Source: Chamaecrista fasciculata (Eukaryota > Streptophyta > Magnoliopsida > Fabales > Fabaceae). Taken from it: a DNA stretch of 64,000 bases. Of this stretch, positions 1 through 9,191 are shown piece after piece. Under the pieces are notes generated by a model. It saw only the letters and a program-made list of their open reading frames with translations. It had not been told where the DNA came from and did not search any database. A program made the translations under genes and the position numbers. Within the stretch, counting starts at the first letter, position 1. Each line of letters starts with the position of its first letter. The DNA is taken from the NCBI GenBank assembly GCA_003254925.1, contig QANZ01023177.1:39130-103129 (forward strand). The letters are read 5' to 3'.

Positions 1-159
1 GACGAACATACTCATCATAAATGCTATTGCTATATTAACATATTTTAACTTATTGGATAAATATTTTAATTTAGTTAGAAAAAACNGACATGGTATGGAA
101 TTGCACCTAATTAAACTCAACAGAAGACCTGATAAATTTTAATTTCTTTAAGTCAAAAG

Positions 160-1118
160 TATTATTGTTAAAATCGCGATTTAACACCTAAAATCGTTAA
201 AATTATGATTTTACCCCCTAAAATGAGTTAAATCGCACCTAGAATCGTTCATAAAGTGAAATCGTGTTGAACTCGGTCAAACTCGCTTAAAATCGCGAGT
301 TTGGACCCAGTTCGCGAGTTCAACTCAGCCAGAGATGAGTTGTGAATCATGAGAGCAACGAGCCGTCAAAGAGAAGCCGTGAATCACTGCCGATTGTCGC
401 TGTCTCGCCATCGTCCGTCGGAGCTTCTAAATCACAGCCTCACAGTGTCGTCTCTCTCACACAGTAGATGCAGAAGCACAAAAGCAAGCAATGGAGAAAG
501 AAGAAGCACAAAAGCAAACAATGGAGAAAGAAGAAAAAATGTAAGTAGCAGCGTAAGCACACACAAGCAGCTAGGTCGAATATTGCATTAGGTTCAAGTT
601 GGAAATGGATCCTCTAGAGTTCCTTTCTCTACATTTCTTGTAGAGTATGAGAGAGAAAGGAAGAGAAAATAAGAGAGAGAAAGAGAAAATATAGTTTTTA
701 TATATTTTTATTTCATGGAAATCATATTTTTTTACTAACTCCACAAGAAATGCATGGAAATGAACTCTAGAGGATCCAAACCCGTTCAAGTTAGGGATTG
801 AACGAATGGGTATGCGGGTTTTGGGCTGGGCCATATTTTTTTTTTAACCAGCTTTTTAAAAAAAACTAAAAGAAAATAGTAATGAGGAAGATGGAGGAGA
901 TGATGATGATGATGATGATGGGAAGTTAGAAAATTATGATGAATATTATAGAGAAAATATTGGCATATTTATAGAAGTTTTTATACGTTTAAATTGATCC
1001 AGTGAAATATGTATGATCGAAAAAAATTATTAATTATATTTAGATAAACTCTTACGATTTTACGATATGATTTTACCCTCCCTTTTCGATTTTATCTAAA
1101 CTCCTGATTTTAACAACT
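160..1118. mobile_element. Degraded hAT-like DNA element (non-coding relic)
   Basis: The stretch is bordered by inverted sequences: GTTAAAATCGCG near 168 and GATTTTAAC near 1106. Many AAATCG-type motifs lie just inside each end. The right border continues into AACTTT, the same border seen at the right end of the 28230-30250 element, so the two look like one family. I see no transposase reading frame, and no clean 8-bp target duplication is readable. A younger 183-bp element sits inside it at 601-783. The family assignment is inferred from the resemblance to the second copy, which keeps a hAT-like transposase tail. Confidence 0.4.
601..783. mobile_element. 183-bp Mutator-type MITE with exact 9-bp target duplication
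   Basis: The terminal inverted repeats read GGAAATGGATCCTCTAGAG on the left and, reverse-complemented, GGGTTTGGATCCTCTAGAG on the right; similarity continues for about 45 bp with mismatches. The element is flanked by the exact 9-bp direct repeat GTTCAAGTT at 592-600 and 784-792. A 9-bp duplication with G-starting termini is typical of Mutator-like elements. It has no coding capacity. It is inserted in the older hAT-like relic around it. Its GGATCCTCT terminus is shared with the 890-bp element at 23566-24455. Confidence 0.85.
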
Positions 1119-1325
1119 TTGGTACTCCCGACGTTTTGGGTCATTTTCAGTTATACCCCTAACGTTTTTTGTCAATTATACCACCAATGTTTCATATTTG
1201 AGTCAATCTATATTGAGGGTATAATTGATCTAAAATGTGAAATGTTGGGGGTATAATTGACCTAAAAAAATGTTGGGGGTATAACTGAATATGACCCCAA
1301 ACGTTGATGGTATTAACAGTACTTT
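1115..1325. repeat. Short fold-back repeat (MITE-like)
   Basis: Left and right halves are inverted copies. The left carries GTCATTTTCAGTTATACCCC and the right carries its imperfect complement near 1275-1300. There is no coding capacity. A related fold-back with the same TATACC/AATTGA-rich subterminal sequence lies at 14285-14668. Confidence 0.6.
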
Positions 1326-1970
1326 TGCCTTTATTTAATCTTGAAAAATTCTTTCGCTCTTTCATTAAAATTGTTAGTAAATAAAGTTAAATTGAATTTT
1401 GAAAGTAGGTTTGAGACCAATTTGAGAAATTACGGAAACATGTAGAACCAATCTAAAACAAATGAAACATAAAGGACCAATATGAAATCTATCCCATGTA
1501 TAAATGATCAATTTGAAGTTTTGGCCTCAATTATTTAACAAAACGGTGTTGGTATGAAAAAAATATGAGCTAAGTCCAGCGGTGAATGCACCATTAAAGT
1601 CGCTTCCACTTGTCTTTTTGGATTTCAGTTTGTTACTGTTCTCGAGAAGTTGGGCCATTGTAAGAGGATGCCAGGCATGTATTTCCCCTCCTACTACAAA
1701 CATGAATCACTTCTTTGAATAATATCAATATTTAAACTGGTCTCGCCAATCCAAGCTCTGCCAATGGTGATTAATTAAAGATAATAATCTCGTGATCTTA
1801 GGGTATGGATAGCCTTAATATTTCATGAGAGGGAATATATTAGTATTCATTACGGTTTTCCCTAATTTCATTGATCATTGGTGCACTGTATCTGTACCTA
1901 AACCAACCATTCATATTCATATTCATATATGAAATAAATAAAAGACCATACGTAACAGTATATATATATA
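1326..1970. other. Intergenic, no gene seen
   Basis: AT-rich sequence with fragments of generic plant repeats of the type GGACCAATTTGA. I see no reading frame with codon structure, no RNA gene and no complete mobile element. Confidence 0.5.
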
Positions 1971-1975
1971 TTATA

Positions 1976-2150
1976 CTAGAGGCTTTACCTGCCCTAGCTA
2001 TGTAAAATAAATAAGGGACTAAATCGTTAACTCAGTAAAAAAGAAGGGATCAAATAATAATTTTCCTCTTATTATTAATTTTGTAGTATAATTTTAAAAC
2101 GTGGACGACCAAAAAGGGGTGAAACCATATAATATAAGATATAATGCAAA
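1976..2150 (-). mobile_element. Helitron-like 3' end, older copy
   Basis: About 175 bp are similar to 39574-39760, including the shared AAAATAAATAAGGGA block and the ATATAATATAAGATAT tail. On the minus strand both copies end in CTAG followed by T, which fits Helitron insertion at AT. The GC hairpin upstream of the terminus is clear in the 39574 copy and degraded here. No replicase-helicase coding is visible. The TC-starting 5' end was not found, so the full length is unknown. Confidence 0.45.
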
Positions 2151-2364
2151 ATAAATATTTACAATTTACAATATGAAGTAAAACTTGGTCGTTGCCATTT
2201 TAACAATAATCCAAATAAAAGCAAAATAAAAAATTGAGCCTACACTAGCTCGATCTTCTTTCTTCTTTCATTGTCTTGCCAGCGTTGTTATATAATTTCT
2301 TAACTGGAGGAAAATTTTTTAATAAAGATCCTGAAACGAACGTGGAAGGCATACATACTTTGGT

Positions 2365-2413
2365 CACGTGCCTGATGTGTGGAATAGAGTGAGCTGGCGC
2401 GTCAAGTCACGTG
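2365..2413. promoter_or_regulatory. Two G-box (CACGTG) sites upstream of the first EXORDIUM-like gene
   Basis: Palindromic CACGTG occurs at 2365-2370 and again at 2408-2413, 43 bp apart and about 0.7 kb upstream of the start codon at 3117. G-boxes are bound by bHLH and bZIP factors and by BZR-type brassinosteroid regulators. EXO-family genes are known brassinosteroid-induced genes, so a regulatory role is reasonable but inferred. Confidence 0.45.
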
Positions 2414-3031
2414 CTTCCTCGGATGCCCTGCCTAAGCTGCCATTGGATGAGTGCCAGTTGGAATTTGCGCGCTTCCCAATAAAACCATTGCATCCATACT
2501 GTCATCTCAACGTCTCTTTCTGGATATAATGTTCCTTTCTTCCCATTTCTACCCTTGTAATAAGGGCATTCTCGACCTTCAAATAACCCAACTGTACATA
2601 AGCTGTGATGCTTTTTGTTTTGTAGCGACCACGAGCCAAAATCAAATTAAAAAAAGAATAAAGAAGCCTTTTATTTATATTTCCACAAAGGGATGCTCTT
2701 CTCTTCTTTTGAATACTGATTACTTTTTAAAATGCTCCCTCTCCCACCCCACGCGCTGTCGTAACCGTTTGACTCATACGCTCCTTTTATCCCACCCAAT
2801 GAAGAGCGTGAAATACACCCGAAAGCAAAAGACTTTTGAATAAAGAAACGCGCTAAATAGTACCGTTTGTGGGGGGTCCCGAGCTCACGAACGTTTCTTT
2901 CTTGCCAGCCAAGTCGTGGCTCGTAAATCCCATCCATCCACTCTCACACTCTTTCTTTGCAAGCTTCTCATTACATTTTTATATTTAAAAAAAACAAATA
3001 TCCTCAAATCAAACAAGCCCAAGCTGGGACC

Positions 3032-3039
3032 TATATATA
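3032..3039 (+). promoter_or_regulatory. TATA box of first EXORDIUM-like gene
   Basis: TATATATA lies 78 bp upstream of the start codon, leaving room for a leader of roughly 45-50 bases. The second tandem gene has a TATATATA motif at a similar distance (7061-7068 before 7126), which supports both calls. Confidence 0.65.
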
Positions 3040-3116
3040 CCTCACCCTTCTCGTCTCCTTCCACACCAGCAAAACTTGAAGCTACCTCAGCTTCTTTATC
3101 TATCTCTCTTTAAAAA

Positions 3117-4085
3117 ATGGCCGCTTCTAGTTATATTTCTTCTCAATGCTTGTTGAAAATCTTCATTTTGACATGTGCGATTCAGCTCTCTCTTGCCACA
3201 AGAAGGCTGAATGAGGTGGTTGAAGATCGATCCTCCCAGCTTCTCCATTACCACAATGGCCCTCTCCTATCTGGCAAAATCTCCATTAACCTCATATGGT
3301 ATGGCCATTTCAAACCATCCCAAAAAGCCATAATCTCCGACTTCATCACCTCGCTGACATCATCATCATCATCATCCTCACCCGCCCAACCCTCCGTCGC
3401 CACGTGGTGGAAGACCACCGAGAAATACTACCACGTCAGCAACAAGAATAACAAGCTTTCTCTCTCATTGGGAAAACAAATCCTCGACGAGAAATACTCG
3501 TTAGGAAAATCACTCACCAGCAAGCAACTCGTTGAAATCGCATCCAAGGGTGATCCAAAAAACGCCATCAACGTAGTCCTCACATCTGCTGACGTGGCGG
3601 TGGATGGTTTCTGTATGAGCCGATGTGGCACTCACGGGTCCGGTTCGGTGGGAAAACACATTATTAAGGGGAAAAACTACAAGTTCGCTTACATATGGGT
3701 GGGTAATTCAGAAACTCAGTGTCCTGGTCAGTGTGCGTGGCCATTTCACCAGCCTATTTATGGACCACAGAATCCACCTTTGGTTGCGCCTAACAACGAT
3801 GTGGGGCTAGATGGAATGGTGATTAACCTGGCTAGCTTGTTGGCTGGGACCGCAACGAACCCATTTGGAAATGGGTTCTATCAGGGACCAGAAGAGGCAC
3901 CATTGGAAGCTGCATCGGCGTGTCCTGGGGTTTATGGGAAAGGAGCTTATCCAGGTTATGCTGGGAATCTACTTGTGGATTCTACTACTGGTGCTAGTTA
4001 CAATGCCAATGGGGCTAATGGTAGGAAGTATTTGCTTCCTGCACTTTTTGATCCTTCTACTTCGTCTTGTTCTACCCTCGTCTGA
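3117..4085 (+). CDS. EXO: EXORDIUM/PHI-1-like secreted protein, tandem copy 1
   Basis: Single-exon gene for a 322-aa protein of the phosphate-induced-1 (Phi_1) family, whose Arabidopsis members EXO and EXL are apoplastic proteins promoting brassinosteroid-dependent cell expansion. Residues 1 to about 28 form a signal peptide with a hydrophobic core and no later membrane segment. Family landmarks are all present: [16 protein letters not shown] (48-63), [11 protein letters not shown] (95-105), the cysteine pair in [11 protein letters not shown] (164-174), the cysteine pair in [13 protein letters not shown] (201-213), and [10 protein letters not shown] (225-234). A serine run at 81-88 is encoded by a TCA/TCN repeat, a likely length-variable spot. 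Length matches the family and lack of introns is usual. The start is the first ATG after the TATA box at 3032, in AAAAATGGCC context. A close tandem copy lies 3 kb downstream. The molecular activity of the family is not established. Confidence 0.95.
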   Translation: MAASSYISSQCLLKIFILTCAIQLSLATRRLNEVVEDRSSQLLHYHNGPLLSGKISINLIWYGHFKPSQKAIISDFITSLTSSSSSSSPAQPSVATWWKTTEKYYHVSNKNNKLSLSLGKQILDEKYSLGKSLTSKQLVEIASKGDPKNAINVVLTSADVAVDGFCMSRCGTHGSGSVGKHIIKGKNYKFAYIWVGNSETQCPGQCAWPFHQPIYGPQNPPLVAPNNDVGLDGMVINLASLLAGTATNPFGNGFYQGPEEAPLEAASACPGVYGKGAYPGYAGNLLVDSTTGASYNANGANGRKYLLPALFDPSTSSCSTLV

Positions 4086-4742
4086 GTACATTTTCACCCA
4101 AATAATACTATTTTTGTATTAGGAACACGGGATTCGTAGGCTGTATTAGTCATTTTTGTGTAGGGATCCATTCATTCATTTCTTCATTTCTTTTTCCTTT
4201 GCCTACTATTAATCAATCATATAAAAATTTATTAATTTAACTCTCTCTCTCTCTCTCTCTCACTGCTATTTTAAGTACTTCTTTTCTTCTACGAAACCTG
4301 AAATTACCGGGATTGGTTTCTCCTTTCACTAACGAAGTAATTAACTCCGTAATGTGGAAGAACTCAGTGCTTAAGTATCAGGTGATCATTGATTCTTTGT
4401 CAATACTTTCATTAACCAATAATCTTATTGGTTTATTAACACAACTAAAATTATGCAAACTTTGTTAGCATATATATACCACATTGGATGCTGTATTTAA
4501 AATAGTGAATCTTCTTATGGATTCGTTTTGTTATGAGTTTTGTTTTTTCATGGTTTAATAATTTTCAGTCCACGTCAAGATATTGTTAAGAGCAAAGAAT
4601 TAAAGTCATATAATTTGCTTTGCCTTTTCGTTACTATATAGGATGGTTAATAAAAATACGATATTTTTGTCAAAAACTGTGTGACTAATAATAATAAAAA
4701 TAATACAAAATGGTACATAAAGTTTTGTTTTTAATAAATAAA

Positions 4743-5281
4743 GGTTAAAGCTTCATTTTGGTACTAAATGTATGTCCTAATGTTCAATTTGGTCCATTAT
4801 GTTTTAAAATGTTCAAATTGGTCTTAAATGTTGGCAAAATATTTCATTTTGGTCCAAACTATTAAATATAGTTCGTTTCAAAATTCAAACATGACGAGTT
4901 TAGAGCTACATATTGTTCTCAAAGAATATTTTCTCTATCTAGTTGGGACCATCAACAAACAATGTCAAATAGGTCTTAAAAACAGACTGTTCGTTTCATG
5001 ATCAAACAAGCAAAATTAATCATATCTCTCTCATTTCAAATTCGAATGCGACGAATTTAAAGCTACGAGTTTCTCTTAACAAGTCCTTTAAACTTGAAAT
5101 GAGAGATGAGAAAAATATAACCAAATTCAATAATTTTGGACCGAAATGAAACATTTTACCAACATTTAGGACTAAAATGAGACATTTTGCCAACATTTAG
5201 GACCAATTTGAACATTTTAAAATATAATAGATCAAAATGAACATTAAGACATACATTTAGAACCAAAATGACCCTTTGACC
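4743..5281. mobile_element. 539-bp fold-back Mutator-type element with exact 9-bp target duplication
   Basis: The two halves are long inverted repeats. The left end is GGTTAAAGCTTCATTTTGG and the right end, reverse-complemented, is GGTCAAAGGGTCATTTTGG, with similarity continuing over about 100 bp. The 9-mer ATAAATAAA directly flanks both ends (4734-4742 and 5282-5290). There is no coding capacity. The inner part, with motifs such as GCGACGAATTTAAAGCTACG, recurs near 25380-25600 and 41560-41780, so this is a dispersed family. It lies between the two EXORDIUM-like genes. Confidence 0.8.
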
Positions 5282-5689
5282 ATAAATAAATAAATCACAT
5301 TTGTGATGAAAAGAATATAATTACTCCAATAGAGATAACCACTTGATTTGGTTCAGATTTACTTTCGTTGCAATGAATGACATTCATAATTGAACACGTT
5401 TTCACTAACCTTGCAAAAGAACAAAGATATGTAACCCGTAGTTTTTAGCACCAAGTTTTCTAATCACACAAGAATGTTCTGAAATCAGCATTCCTCACTC
5501 ATGTAGACCTTGTTATATTATTGGTAGTAGTATCAATTGTATTTGTCTCATACTCTCAAGTCTCATCTATCTATCTACCTACACTTCCGTCTTGTTGTCT
5601 TTGTCAAATCTTGTAATATCCTTAGCTGGCCATTTCCCATTCCTGTGAATGTGATGTTCTATCAACTATATGAATCCTCAAAATCCTGG

Positions 5690-5925
5690 CTCAACCCGCA
5701 CATCAATATGCGGGTTGGGTTGGGTTGGGTTTTGTATTTTTTAAAATTCAACTCGAACCAACCCAACCCGTAAAACTGCAGGTTGGGTTAGGCTAAACCC
5801 GTGGATTGAAAATTTTAAACCCAACCCAACTCGCGAACCCAACCCAATCCAGCCCGTGAATACAAATTGAGTTGATTTTTGCGGGTTGGCGAGTCAATAT
5901 ATTCACCCCTACCGCCCAAACAAGT
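5690..5925. mobile_element. GGGTTGGGTT-rich MITE-like repeat
   Basis: GCGGGTTGGGTTGGGTT near 5710 faces AACCCAACCC near 5765 and 5825, and the right end reads TATTCACCCCTA. This arrangement is typical of short non-autonomous plant hAT-like repeats. Internal sequence shows no coding. A decayed relative may lie at 24555-24690, where CCCAACC and AACCAAACCAACTC occur. Exact ends and target duplication were not resolved. Confidence 0.5.
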
Positions 5926-6344
5926 CGAAAAGGAATACTAAAAATAATTTTAGAATGGCGACGCCTAATAAATTATAATAATAATGCTGCCAGCTCTTCT
6001 TTCATTTAATATGCCTTGCCTTCTAGTCCGTTGTATTTGCACTTTCACCTGCTTCATCGACTCAATCCCATTTACCATCTTTTAATGGCCCCAAGATTTG
6101 TACCTATCACACGGAATGGCAGTCACATAGCGACGCCGCGTCCCATAACCTCGCCGCTTTTGATGATGAACAAAATAAATACATACATTTGTACATTTTT
6201 TTAAAAATAATTGGTTAAATATTCAAATTGATAGGTCAAATTTTATTTTCCTTAAAATATTTTAAAAATTTTAAATTATCTTTTTATAAATCTAATTGGT
6301 TTCGAATTGATGAGTCATCTCTTATGTGTGTGTGTTTTTTTTTT

Positions 6345-6735
6345 CTTTTATCAAATTTAGTCTTATACTTTTTCTCAATTCCCAATTTGGCTCTATATTT
6401 TTTTTATTATACATTTGGCCTCATATCTTTGGGTTGGTTTCCAATTTAGTCCCATATACTTTTTTTATTACAGATTTAGTTTCATATCTTTGAGTCAATT
6501 ACATAATAGGTCTTATATCTTTAAGTTAAGTGCATAAGTGGTCTCATATCTTTGCATTTACAAAGATACGAGACCAATTTTATAATTTAATCAAAAGATA
6601 TGAGATCGAAAATAATATAAGACTAAATTGAGACTTTTTACAAAGATATGAAACTAAAAGTACGACAAAAAACATACAAAACCAAATTGAAAACTCAAAA
6701 AAAAAATATAGGACTAAATTTACAATTTGACTTTT
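6345..6735. repeat. Fold-back element upstream of second EXORDIUM-like gene
   Basis: Long imperfect inverted repeat. AAATTTAGTCTTATAC at the left pairs with the complement of TATAGGACTAAATTTAC at the right. The two arms meet in the middle near 6530-6580 around ATATCTTTGCATTTACAAAGATA. No coding is seen. It ends about 330 bp upstream of the TATA box of the next gene. Confidence 0.65.
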
Positions 6736-7060
6736 AAAATTTTTGCATGTAAATTGTAAGCTAATGTAAAGCGGTGAGCACGGTTTGGTTGCACAGAGAG
6801 TCATAGCAGTATAGCACTAGTCATTGTCGCTTCCTATCTACCATCACGCGTGACTGTGCGGTTAGGTTATTGAGTGTGTGTACTGGCGTTAGCTGGCCAC
6901 CTCCTGTAATGTGATGCGTTTAATATGTAGTATTCATGAGTTATGGTCCAATTTTGACAATCAAACTCATTTCATTTCATTACACCTTCTACGCGTCAAC
7001 TAGCTGGCATCCAACCCTCCTTCATTATTCACTATTATTATTACTTTAGTCCTTAACTCT

Positions 7061-7068
7061 TATATATA
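7061..7068 (+). promoter_or_regulatory. TATA box of second EXORDIUM-like gene
   Basis: TATATATA occurs 58 bp upstream of the start codon at 7126. The sequence between is CT-rich (CACCACTTCCTTCTTCTCC), as is common for plant leaders. Confidence 0.65.
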
Positions 7069-7125
7069 CCCTCCACCACTTCCTTCTTCTCCACAACCTT
7101 ATCGGCTACACATTACATTACAAAA

Positions 7126-8082
7126 ATGGCCTCTTTCACTTCCTTCTCTACCCTTGTGCTTCTTCTTCTTATTTCTCTTCTCCAATTTAGCTCTGCAGCC
7201 AGGAAACTAGCAGAAGACGACCAAATCTTGAAATTCCAATACCACAAAGGCCCTCTCCTCACCGGAAAAATCTCCGTCCATCTCATCTGGTACGGTAAAT
7301 TCAGTCCTTCCCAGCGAGCCATCGTCTCCGATTTCATCACCTCCCTCTCTTCTTCTTCTTCCAAGCCCAACGCCGCCCAACCATCCGTCGCCACGTGGTG
7401 GAAATCCACCGAGAAATACTACCACATCAACAACAACAAACACAAATCTTCCAATCTCGTCCTTTCACTTGCTTCTCAAATCATCGACGACAAATACTCA
7501 TTAGGCAAATCTCTTACCACTAAGCAAATCGCCAAGCTGGCATCAAAAGGCGGCCAAAAGGACGCAATCAACGTGGTCCTCACCGCCGCTGACGTGGCCG
7601 TCGAAGGGTTTTGCTCCAGTAGGTGCGGCACACACGGCTCTCTGGTGGGCTCTCCGGTGGGCTCAGGAAAAAAACCCAAATTCGCTTACGTTTGGGTGGG
7701 TAATTCCGAAACCCAATGCCCGGGCCAATGCGCGTGGCCGTTTCATCAGCCCATTTACGGCCCACAAAGCCCGGCGTTGGTGGCGCCAAACAACGACGTG
7801 GGCCTGGACGGAATGGTGATCAACGTGGCAAGTCTTTTGGCGGGAACGGTGACGAACCCGTTCGGGAATGGGTATTTTCAGGGACCAAAAGAGGCTCCGC
7901 TGGAGGCGGCGTCGGCTTGTACCGGAGTTTATGGGAAAGGGGCGTATCCTGGTTACGCCGGCGAACTGTTGGAGGATTCCACCACCGGAGCTAGCTATAA
8001 TGCTAACGGCGTCAATGGAAGGAAATATCTCTTGCCTGCACTCTTTGACCCTGCTACTTCCACTTGCGCTACCCTTGTATAA
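7126..8082 (+). CDS. EXO: EXORDIUM/PHI-1-like secreted protein, tandem copy 2
   Basis: Single-exon gene for a 318-aa Phi_1-family protein, a clear paralogue of the gene at 3117. It shares the [12 protein letters not shown] block, [11 protein letters not shown], the cysteine pairs in [12 protein letters not shown] and [24 protein letters not shown], and the YLLPALFDP tail. Residues 1-25 are a signal peptide with a Leu-rich core ending at SSAA. Predicted role: secreted cell-wall or apoplast protein in brassinosteroid- or nutrient-linked growth, by family. Its coding DNA is richer in G and C at third positions than copy 1 (many NNC codons around 7260-7420 and 7700-7960), so the two copies are not a recent duplication. 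Proteins diverge mainly at the N-terminus, around the Ser run, and at [10 protein letters not shown]. The AATAAATAAATA at about 8214 may serve as the poly(A) signal. Confidence 0.95.
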   Translation: MASFTSFSTLVLLLLISLLQFSSAARKLAEDDQILKFQYHKGPLLTGKISVHLIWYGKFSPSQRAIVSDFITSLSSSSSKPNAAQPSVATWWKSTEKYYHINNNKHKSSNLVLSLASQIIDDKYSLGKSLTTKQIAKLASKGGQKDAINVVLTAADVAVEGFCSSRCGTHGSLVGSPVGSGKKPKFAYVWVGNSETQCPGQCAWPFHQPIYGPQSPALVAPNNDVGLDGMVINVASLLAGTVTNPFGNGYFQGPKEAPLEAASACTGVYGKGAYPGYAGELLEDSTTGASYNANGVNGRKYLLPALFDPATSTCATLV

Positions 8083-8376
8083 TTAATTTAACGGGATACA
8101 CATACACACATCACATTACATTACACCTTCACATTCATTCTATATATGTATTAGTATTACGGTGTTAGGCATTCACACATTCTTTCATTCGTTTATTCCT
8201 TTTCTTGTAACATTGAATAAATAAATATCTCAATTTAAGATATCTATATTCTCTTTTTAATTCTCTCTTTTCTCTTTGCTCTTAGGACGAGTCTTATAAA
8301 TATGTCCAGTATACTTTAATCCTTTAGTTAACGCTATAAAGTATAAAGTATAAACTTATACTTACCATTTTTGTAT

Positions 8377-8691
8377 GAGCAAAAATATTAATTTTGTCCC
8401 AAACTTTATAATAACTATCAATTTCGTCATCAATATTTTATATTTTAGTCAATTTTATTTTTTATTTTTATTTTAATCAAATATTAACGATATTTATATG
8501 GCTAATCATATAAAAGGTAAAATTATTAGAAAAAAAACTCAAATTCTAACTCAAATTGAAAAACATAATGTAATCTTTCATTAATTTATTGAAAGAAGTT
8601 AGTCAAAGAATAAAATTGACCAAAACGTAAGATATAAGATATTATGGACGAAATTCACAGCAAATTTAAGGACAAAATTAATATTTTTACC
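8377..8691. repeat. Fold-back element
   Basis: Inverted arms: AAAAATATTAATTTTGTCC at 8380 on the left, with its complement at about 8670-8687 on the right. The inner arms contain AGTCAATTTTA and TAAAATTGACC. The flanks are T-runs, so no informative target duplication can be read. A related internal sequence occurs in the arms of 23566-24455. Confidence 0.6.
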
Positions 8692-9191
8692 TTTTTTTTT
8701 CTGCATTAATGTGATTGGGGATCTTTCTTTTTGTCGAAATGTGATTGGGGATTGGCCATTGTTATTTTGAGAATGAAACATGAGGAAAAAGGTTTTGGGC
8801 CATGAGCTAGACTAGCATTTCCAACAGTCAGGACTCAGGAGCAATCAGGTAAAGAATCTAGGCCCAGAAGGAAGATAAAACCCTTCAGGGGATTCTCAAC
8901 ACTCAAAACTCCAAAGTTATCTGAAAAATTAAAAATACAGAAAAAAAGAAGAAGAAGCAATCCTTCAAATTCAATCCTCATTGGCTCTTTCCCAAAGTCA
9001 GATTATTTGTACAACCGTACGGCTTATTTATTACTTCTCTTTATCTTTTTTTTTTAAATTATATATAACTATATCTATCATAGAATTCTCTTTTACTTTT
9101 TTGAAAAAGAGAAGTGTTTGTACTTTGTAGGAACTACAGTTATCTGTCGTATATACAACACCAATAAGGTGTTCACGCATCATTTAATTTT

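Noticed and set aside
7113-7789. Minus-strand open frames opposite the second EXORDIUM-like gene
   Set aside because: They are antisense shadows of a GC-richer coding region. Only the plus-strand frame has family motifs and a signal peptide.
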